DNA of 64,000 nucleotides from NCBI GenBank assembly GCA_947652115.1, contig OX393561.1, positions 5,959,066 to 6,023,065 on the forward strand, given 5' to 3'. The position numbers were made by a program, and so were the translations under genes. Below the pieces are notes generated by a model. The model was not told the origin of the DNA. It worked only from the letters and a program-made list of their open reading frames with translations, and made no database searches. Of the stretch, positions 59,266-64,000 are shown in pieces. Every line of letters starts with the position of its first letter. Positions within the stretch are counted from its first letter, which is position 1. The stretch comes from Blastomussa wellsi. Its lineage: Eukaryota; Cnidaria; Anthozoa; Scleractinia; Plerogyridae.

Positions 59266-60375
59266 GCTTTATAATACTTACTTTCCGGCCCGATACCCAC
59301 ATAGGGTCACGGTGATAAGTCAAGTCAAAGTCATACTTACAAGGAACGAAAACTTCAAACTATCAACAGCAATGTTCAAAAACTACATTTTGCTCCGCCG
59401 CCTTAGTTTGTCACTTGTGTTCAGAAATCCCACTTCGCTCATTAGAGAGACGGCCTGGCATGGAGGAGTGGTTTAGGACGCTGGATTTGAAAACTGGAGG
59501 TTCTGGGCGCTAGACCCCTCTTAGCTTTTATTTTCCGCGGTGGGTGGGTACTTGACTCATGTTTGGGTAAAGGGGTGCCGCTGTGGGTTTGAAACCCTGG
59601 CTCTGTTTAGGACAAAGGGCAACATTTTATTATGCTATAACGCTAGCTGAAAATGAGCTAATGTTGACCGATGGCCGGATAAATAAATACTGCTGATCGT
59701 TTCTGATGTCGGATTGCTTAAAACTCGACGAAAGTCTTGAATGAAGCCACACCCTGTCTAGGACGACTCCTGACCCTGATTAGGACATACTCGCTTGAAA
59801 TTATACACCCTGCTAGATCAGGACTGATGGTTAGGGTCAAAAACCATACCCCGTCCAGCGGCACGTCCCCTTACATAGGGGAGTAGCCCCGGTTTATTCT
59901 GGGAGTCCTATTACTAACTGGTGTGCCTTCCACCAGTTGGAATGATACCGCGGAGAGACGCCAGAATGACCTAAAATGTAAACATTTTGGCAATTTTTAG
60001 GAAAACCCTGAATTTTTAAGATTACGATTTATACAGTTATGTTAAAATTGGATTGTTTTATGCTTTCCTTCTCTCAGTCTCCACCTTTATAATTTTGCGT
60101 CCACGTTTTGTTATAAAAAAAACTAAAATTATGCCATCGACGGAAGATCATGCATGGCCCCCTTGCTGACGATGACCACCCAGAGAAATCATGACGTCAT
60201 GCAAATTCGCGGTTCATTTTTCCGCGGTGTCGTTGCGAGTCTGAACCACGTTATGTCCAATTTCCAATATTCCGATTTATTCATTTACATACCCTAACAT
60301 GTACGGACTGTCGATGGAGTTAACGACTGAATGAAAAATCTAATCATAGGCAAATAACGGGTGATTCAAGTGAAT

Positions 60376-60381
60376 TTTATT
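60376..60381 (-). terminator. candidate polyadenylation signal of the Ser-rich gene
   Basis: AATAAA on the minus strand about 220 bases after the stop codon at 60603-60605. Confidence 0.45.
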
Positions 60382-60602
60382 TATCTTCAAATTGTTGTCA
60401 ATTTCAGTAATTGATTAATTGAGAAAGTAAAATCTTAATTTTATAATTGAAAGTCTGCTTTTGAAAAAGGAAATCATCGAAGAAGTGAAGCTCTTATTAT
60501 AAATATGGAAGGTAATTGTTAGATGTGACAAAATAACGTCATTTGGCAATCGAGATAATTTCAAATAAATAATGTACAATTGAAACATGCGTGTTATGGA
60601 AT

Positions 60603-61033
60603 TCAATTTAATTTTCCCACAGAACCATCTGTTGCAAGGGAAACTCCCTCCAAATAACTCTTCACCGAAAGCCTTACTGAAGAACGTCTTTGTTGCGAGG
60701 AACCTGGACTCGAAGACGGTCTCTTTGGCGACTGGGACCCGACAGACGTGTCGCCGCCTGCGCCGTCAATCCATGCGCCGGACACTTTAGGTCTGAGGTC
60801 AGCAGCTTTATCACTGGATGAACTGAGTATGCTTGAATCGGACTGCGTGGCACGGACCCCCATGGAGTCTTGAGAAGATGTGGTTCTCACTCGGGATCGT
60901 TTGGGAGATGGAAGTTTCGGTTGAGATCCTGCAGGAGGTGAAGGGCCTACTGCGTAAACACAAGAGATGTCCTGAGCTGAGGCGGTGGCAAACCTCGGAA
61001 ATTTTTCCATGGAGGAGGCAGTTCTTGGAATCC
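60603..61033 (-). CDS. Ser-rich repeat protein, last exon
   Basis: It begins at an acceptor (TTTCACAG before 61033) in phase 1 and runs 143 codons to TGA at 60603-60605. It joins the large upstream exon in frame. The peptide is Ser/Pro/Arg-rich with many S-P sites (PKLPSPKRSR, VGSQSPKRPSSSPGSSQQRR), so it is likely a disordered, proline-directed kinase target. Ending KSYLEGVSLATDGSVGKLN. I do not recognise a family. Confidence 0.75.
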
Positions 61034-61951
61034 CTGTGAAAGTTAAGATTGATAATTCAATGAACTCTGGCAGTTGGCATCGTCAGAAACGTCGACCTTG
61101 CAATCTAAATGATTGAACCGCAAGTTTATGTCCATCTACTATTAATTTTGTAACCTGAATTTCTAATTTAAAAACTACATGAAATTTTAACCATTTATTA
61201 CTTCTCTAAGTTTACGAATCCTTCGAGCAAAACTGTTTCCTCTCAAACATACCCCCAAATCATCCAAACCTTTATAAAACACCCTAACATATAGGGCGTG
61301 ATCCATTGGGCCAAAAATTCCGGTTTGAAATTCCGCACTTTCCGTATGCCGAAAGGAACGGTATTTTCCACTTGAACGAACCGGTCACGTCAAAATGGCG
61401 GGTTTGTAGTCCGACTCTTGCTTGACTCTCACAAGTTTCGGTCACAGAAAATATCCTGCAGAACAACCAGGGAAGAGTAAGACCAGCGAGCTGCTTCAAT
61501 CGTTCCAAATATGGACAGAAGAAACGAACGAACTTTTCTCCGTACAAAAGTTATCGCTGCAGAGATCAAGGAAATAATTTTTAGTAGCGTTAGACGAAGA
61601 AACATACGCTACGTTGGGTAAAAGCCTCCCGCCGTTATCTTTTGTGACTTTAGGGTCTTGACGAGAGCCCTATCTGGCAGCTTGAGAAACGAAACTGAGT
61701 GGAAGTGTCAAATGAACAAACAACTTCTGGAATTTCCAAGAGGTTGTCCAAAATTTTTGAAACCGTTCCATTTGATTCTGTACCGGAATTTCCGGAAATT
61801 TTGGTCCAATGGATCGCGCCCATAAATTTATGTATTCTAACGAGCATGGAGATTTTGGACTCGTTGAAACGCGAACGAGATATTTGCATTAAACCCATGT
61901 TAAACGGCGGTTAAACTGCCTTCAGGTGTCCCAGCCTGATGTGTTACCCAC

Positions 61952-64000
61952 CTCCGTTAAATCTTCGTCCAGAACTTTGATGTGGCCCACTTTCATCAGA
62001 AGATGAAACACTATGAACCATGACGTCTACAGTTTCTAATACTGTGCGCGAAACCTTGCCAGCAGAAAGCATTCTCTCTTTTCCAAATCTTCTTGGCGTC
62101 TCGAAGATCGTCCTGTTATCCCGTGTCATGCCTTCACACGATCCCGAACCCGAGGGACGGGAATCCTCCAAATCTGCCGTGGGTTCGTCAGCAGTTTCTA
62201 ACATTCTCTGTACGATATCATCAACTGTGTCATGAACGGATCGTGAAACGCTCACCTTTCTATGAGTGGGATAGCCTTCAAAATCTTTCGTAACTTTCCC
62301 ATTTGTATCAGAATGCTGAACGTTCGCATCCTTCGTCAAGACATCAGATATTTTGCTAACTGACCCTTCGCTTACTTTCTCATTCTTCCACGAAGCTTTC
62401 CCAGAGCCTGACGTTACACTCTCCAACTCGCGCTTGTCTTCGCCTTCAGGTTTTTTCCTGAGAGTGAAAACTTCTTCTTCGGCACCGCTTCTCTTCAACG
62501 CCACCTTTTCTGATATGATAGTAGCGCTGAGTTGAACAGGGAATGTTTTATGTGGTGCTGATGGATCAGTACTCTTTATTAAGGATGCTGGGCGTGTATC
62601 TGCTTCGGCTCCTTCGGGAGTCAATCTTTTGTCCTGGATTAGCCTCTCTAGGCTATGAGCAACTCTGTTCAAGCTCTTCTTAGCCTCCAAGTTCTTCGTT
62701 TCAACGGTTTCTCCACCCGCTTCATTTTTGTTCACATCAAGGCGACCTTGTTCTGAGTCAGCTTCTTGTTGCAAGAGGACGTCCGCTTTAAGTGTGGTTG
62801 GTGCATCCTCTACAGAGACCAAGCCCTCGTCGAGTTTAACCGCTTCCCCAAGCTTTTGAGTTGAAAAAGCAAGATCTTGGTCCAGTTTTTCGCCAGAACG
62901 CGAAAGCGGCGTGTTCATAGACGATTCAGTTTTGTTCATCATATCCTGAGAATCCAAAGACTTGCCAGATTGGTCTGAAGGGGTTTTCACCATGGTTTTG
63001 GACGCTTTTGGCAAAGCTGAAACTACTTTATCAGATTGTGTAACAGATGGCGTGACTTTATGCAAAGCGATACGCTGTAAAGGCGCGTGCTGTTCTAACG
63101 ATACACTCGGCGATGACGCGCTGTTGCCTTTTAAATCACTCGCGATCGATTGTACTATTTCTGTTGATGGTGTGGTCTTCTCAGTTGAAAATGAATGAGA
63201 CCCCAGAACGTTTTCTTTGGACACGTGAGAAGAAATTGCCAACCTTTCAGCTGACGCACGTGCAGACTGCGTGATTTTTCCTTTAGAGACACGTGGAGAT
63301 AATGCTGCGCTCCCGACAGAATCACCAGGGGATTGCGTGACTTTTTCTTTAGAAGACACAGTGGGAGACTGCGTGGTCCTTTCTTTAGAAGAACGTGGGG
63401 TTAATACCGCGTTGTCAATAGAGGCATGCGAAGACTGGATGACGTTTCTTTTGGAAACAGGCAGAGATAGTGCTGCTTTCACAGTTGACCCACGTGGAGA
63501 CGGCGACGTTTTTCCTTTAGAAACACTTGGAGGCAATGCCGCTTTCTCGGAGGACTCACCTGCAGACTGTGTGGATATTGCGTTGGAAACACGGGGCGAC
63601 AATGCTGCGTTCTCGGCAGACTTACGTGGAGTCTGTTTAACGTTTTGTTTCGAAACACGTGGAGATAATATTGCGTCCTCGGTAGATGCGCGTGGCGATG
63701 GAGTGATTTTTTTCGTCGAGGCTTTTTCAGTAGAAACACTTGAAGGCAACGACGCGTTGTCAGTAGAAGCAGGTGAAGACTGTGTGATTTTTCCTTTGGA
63801 AACACGTGGAGATAATGCAGTATCCTCAGTAGATGAACGTGGAGACAACTTAGCGTTTCCTTTCGATATCCTTGAGGAGAGAACTACCTTTTCCCTCGAG
63901 GCAACTTTCTGGTTTGAAACACGCTGGGACAAAACTACCCTCTCCGTCGATTCACGTGAAGTCAGTGCTGCCCTCTCCAGTGACCCTCGTGAAGACGCTG
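61952..64000 (-). CDS. Ser/Thr-rich 22-residue repeat protein, large penultimate exon (5' end outside window)
   Basis: One continuous frame from the window edge down to a donor at 61951 (GGAG then GTGGGT, phase 1; TAA follows soon in the intron). Over about 63170-64000 it consists of about ten imperfect units with the pattern ALSPRVSKGKxTQSPxxSxEx. The middle (about 62350-63170) is acidic/basic low complexity. The 3' end has two related segments, VSRSVHDTVDDIVQRMLETA and VSRTVLETVDVMVHSVSSS. No domain is recognisable, and no start codon exists in the window: apparent first Met near 63932 is not a start, as the repeat frame continues upstream. Likely a cytoplasmic or nuclear disordered scaffold. 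It is transcribed in the same direction as the catenin, ending 5.8 kb upstream of it. Confidence 0.8.

Larger units (their letters stand above)
54766..60375. other. intergenic region upstream of the catenin gene
   Basis: It should hold the catenin promoter and 5' UTR. A candidate noncoding first exon ends at 56827. Repeats: long T/G runs at 57464-57492, a TTGCGCGACAAGTTGAGA-type inverted repeat at about 57810-58050, C run at 58224-58240, CTTC microsatellite at 58470-58492, the repeat shared with 24480 at 58625-58810, C run at 58887-58906 and the palindrome at 59167-59265. No gene is supported. Confidence 0.45.

Overview
This is eukaryotic nuclear DNA from an early-branching animal, most probably a cnidarian and perhaps a stony coral. 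That is an inference from the p120/delta-catenin type, short conserved exons in long AT-rich introns, and many short foldback repeats, tRNA-derived SINEs and hexacoral-like repeats. The species cannot be named from the sequence.

Layout. (1) 1-287, minus strand: the 5' end of an intronless multi-pass membrane protein gene. A second, complete copy lies at 6363-7979 on the plus strand. The two copies and their leaders form a head-to-head inverted duplication separated by about 6 kb of repeat-rich DNA. (2) 9.4-54.8 kb, minus strand: one large gene of 32 coding exons, which I could join with every splice phase compatible. It encodes about 1,909 residues. (3) 54.8-60.4 kb: intergenic DNA with repeats. 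(4) 60.4-64.0 kb, minus strand: the last two exons of a Ser/Thr-rich protein whose penultimate exon carries imperfect 22-residue repeats and runs off the window.

The large gene is the main result. Its first exons encode the p120/delta-catenin N-terminal coiled coil, and exons 23-31 encode the armadillo domain in family order. The last exon ends in -DSWV, the PDZ ligand of delta-catenin/ARVCF/p0071. Between the N-terminal region and the armadillo domain lie fourteen extra exons (9-22). They encode six PLAT/LH2 domains of the LOXHD1 type plus a repetitive linker. Each PLAT domain is split over two exons with the same phase pattern (phase 1 in, phase 0 between, phase 1 out). The junctions with the flanking catenin exons are also phase 1, so the whole PLAT cassette could be included or skipped without breaking the frame. 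I know of no described delta-catenin with PLAT domains.

The introns and spacers hold a 5'-truncated LINE with target-site duplication, several copies of a tRNA-derived SINE (one with a clear 14-bp duplication), two TTAA-flanked inverted-repeat elements, several foldback elements, Penelope-like end fragments including a hammerhead-ribozyme-like core, and minisatellites. Roughly one third of the window is AT-rich intron in which I see nothing specific.
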